From Plantago ovata (Eukaryota; Streptophyta; Magnoliopsida; Lamiales; Plantaginaceae): DNA of 64,000 nucleotides. How positions within the stretch are numbered: position 1 is the first letter of the stretch; each line of letters starts with the position of its first letter. The notes under the pieces are model-generated. The model was not told the origin of the DNA and did no database searches. It saw nothing but the letters and a program-made list of their open reading frames with translations. Positions 62,921 through 64,000 of the stretch are shown piece after piece. The translations under genes were made by a program, and so were the position numbers. Location of the stretch: positions 133,520,096 through 133,584,095 of the forward strand of contig CM051455.1 of assembly GCA_028274465.1 (NCBI GenBank), read 5' to 3'.

Positions 62921-64000
62921 CATCAAGAATCGTACGGTGAAAACCCAACCATACTGACTGGAGATCCCAATAATTTGGTTCAATGTGGAAAACTAAGCGG
63001 TACGAATTCAGTTAAGCGCTTCGAGAGTGTGCTTGACACACTAAGAAGTAAGAGCACCTCGGATGATGTCACTTGTGACTATAACTCCAAAGCCCATTCC
63101 CGCGTAAGACACTAAGTGTTATCCTGCATAAAGGGTAAAAGGTGAGTTTATGAACTCTTAATGAATCTCAAACTTGAGCTCAACATGGGTCAAGTGGGAC
63201 ATTGGCAAGATGTCCTTGTTGGGATTCACCTATCTAAGTGTGAAGACGGGTCGCTTCAAATGAAAGCACTTATGAGAAACCAGGAGCTGTCCACGGCCAA
63301 AACGGACATACCATAAGAACCTGAAATGAGTACAGGGTTGTGATAGTGTGAATTATCTTTGTCTTGGTATACACAAAACGCCGACCGATTCAAAGCGAAA
63401 GCTATCGACCCCGATGCTATCACTTCTCGCCGAAAAAGTGCATGTGCAGCGAGATTTTGGGACTTTTGGTGAAGTGGTTGCTTTTCGAAATTGTATGACT
63501 CTTGATGAATAGTTGTGTGACTATTCATTGAAGCCTTTCAAAGGGTTTTGCACACTTTCGATGAAACCTCTTGAGAAGTATAAATAGAGAAGGGGATTCA
63601 TTTCCCCAACAAACATCCAAGGCATTTGATACTTCTCTTCTCATTTGCTTTCTTTTTGCACTCAATCATACTCAAAGTAAGTTCGCCAGATTTGACTATT
63701 GGAGTGCTCCTTAGTCGTCTACAGAGTAGTTTTATCCTGGGAGACAGATTGCCATTATTCCGTAAGCACCATGAGCGGGGCAAGTATTTGTCTTAAGGAG
63801 AGATGGTCCAACCATCGACTCTACTCGCCTTCTTGTTGATTTATTGTTGTTCGTACCATGTCGGAGTTACTTGAAGACATGATATTTTATGGCGAGAAGA
63901 AAGAAATGGAAGTTTACTTTGTAAACATTTCTTTATTGTTGTATTTTCACAATGTTAATGTACAACTTTCATTTTGTTATCACTCTCTTGTTCCATCTTC
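62921..64000 (+). mobile_element. Copia 3' region and LTR, cut by window edge
   Basis: Non-coding sequence downstream of the polypurine-like tract, with features of a Copia LTR: repeats of the tcttgatgaatagttgtgtgactattcat type near 63490-63530, a TATA box and a leader. The LTR start is not defined, and the window ends before the right border. Confidence 0.5.
63579..63586 (+). promoter_or_regulatory. LTR TATA box
   Basis: TATAAATA followed by gagaagggg, in the position of the U3 promoter of a Copia LTR. Transcription would start about 30 bp downstream. Confidence 0.5.

Overview
The window reads as nuclear DNA of a core eudicot plant. It has GT-AG introns, plant-only families (CC-NB-LRR receptor, defensin-like peptides, QWRF and plant mTERF proteins, a PHT4-type transporter) and a mix of plant transposons: hAT, Harbinger-like, CACTA, Copia, a tRNA-derived SINE, a LINE and a Cassandra-like TRIM. 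Base composition and repeat style would suit Caryophyllales, but that placement is a guess and no taxonomic marker was tested.

Layout. 0-1 kb: frame-broken remnant of an NPH3-family C-terminus. 1.6-4.6 kb: small minus-strand cluster of defensin-like genes, two intact and one decayed; a short hAT element lies in the intron of the first. 5.9-16.8 kb: complete plus-strand gene for exocyst subunit SEC10, with 24 coding exons, a leader intron and a predicted 832 residues. 17.3-21.0 kb: plus-strand CC-NB-LRR gene with three frame breaks. 21.1-21.6 kb: inverted-repeat element. 22.1-22.7 kb: RING-H2 ubiquitin ligase gene whose probable N-terminus lies in another frame. 23.4-25.0 kb: minus-strand 2-oxoglutarate oxygenase fragment abutting an mTERF gene that is split by a hAT insertion and shortened at its 5' end. 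25.6-26.4 kb: 5'-truncated LINE with RNase H and target-site duplications. 27.2-33.2 kb: complete six-exon minus-strand QWRF gene.

33-48 kb is gene-poor. It holds a Cassandra-like TRIM with a 5S-rRNA-like segment, a Harbinger-like MITE, one copy of ribosomal protein S29, and two unusual arrays of short palindromes, one inside a large foldback element. 48.6-52.5 kb: a PHT4;6-like transporter gene with a single-base frame break near the 3' end. 53.3-56.5 kb: a second S29 copy encoding the same 56-residue protein, so two S29 duplicates flank the transporter. 56.6-61.6 kb: a clean SINE, tandem duplications, a pair of long direct repeats, and between them a minus-strand chimera of replication-protein-A-like exons and a CCDC25/NFACT-R fragment. 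61.65-64 kb: one end of a CACTA element followed by a decayed Copia retrotransposon with an LTR promoter running to the window edge.

The genes are independent housekeeping, defence and regulatory loci and do not form a pathway. The most unusual content is structural: the palindrome arrays, the TE-split mTERF gene with an otherwise undamaged junction, the 5S-bearing TRIM mosaic, the flanking S29 duplication, and the captured-gene chimera.
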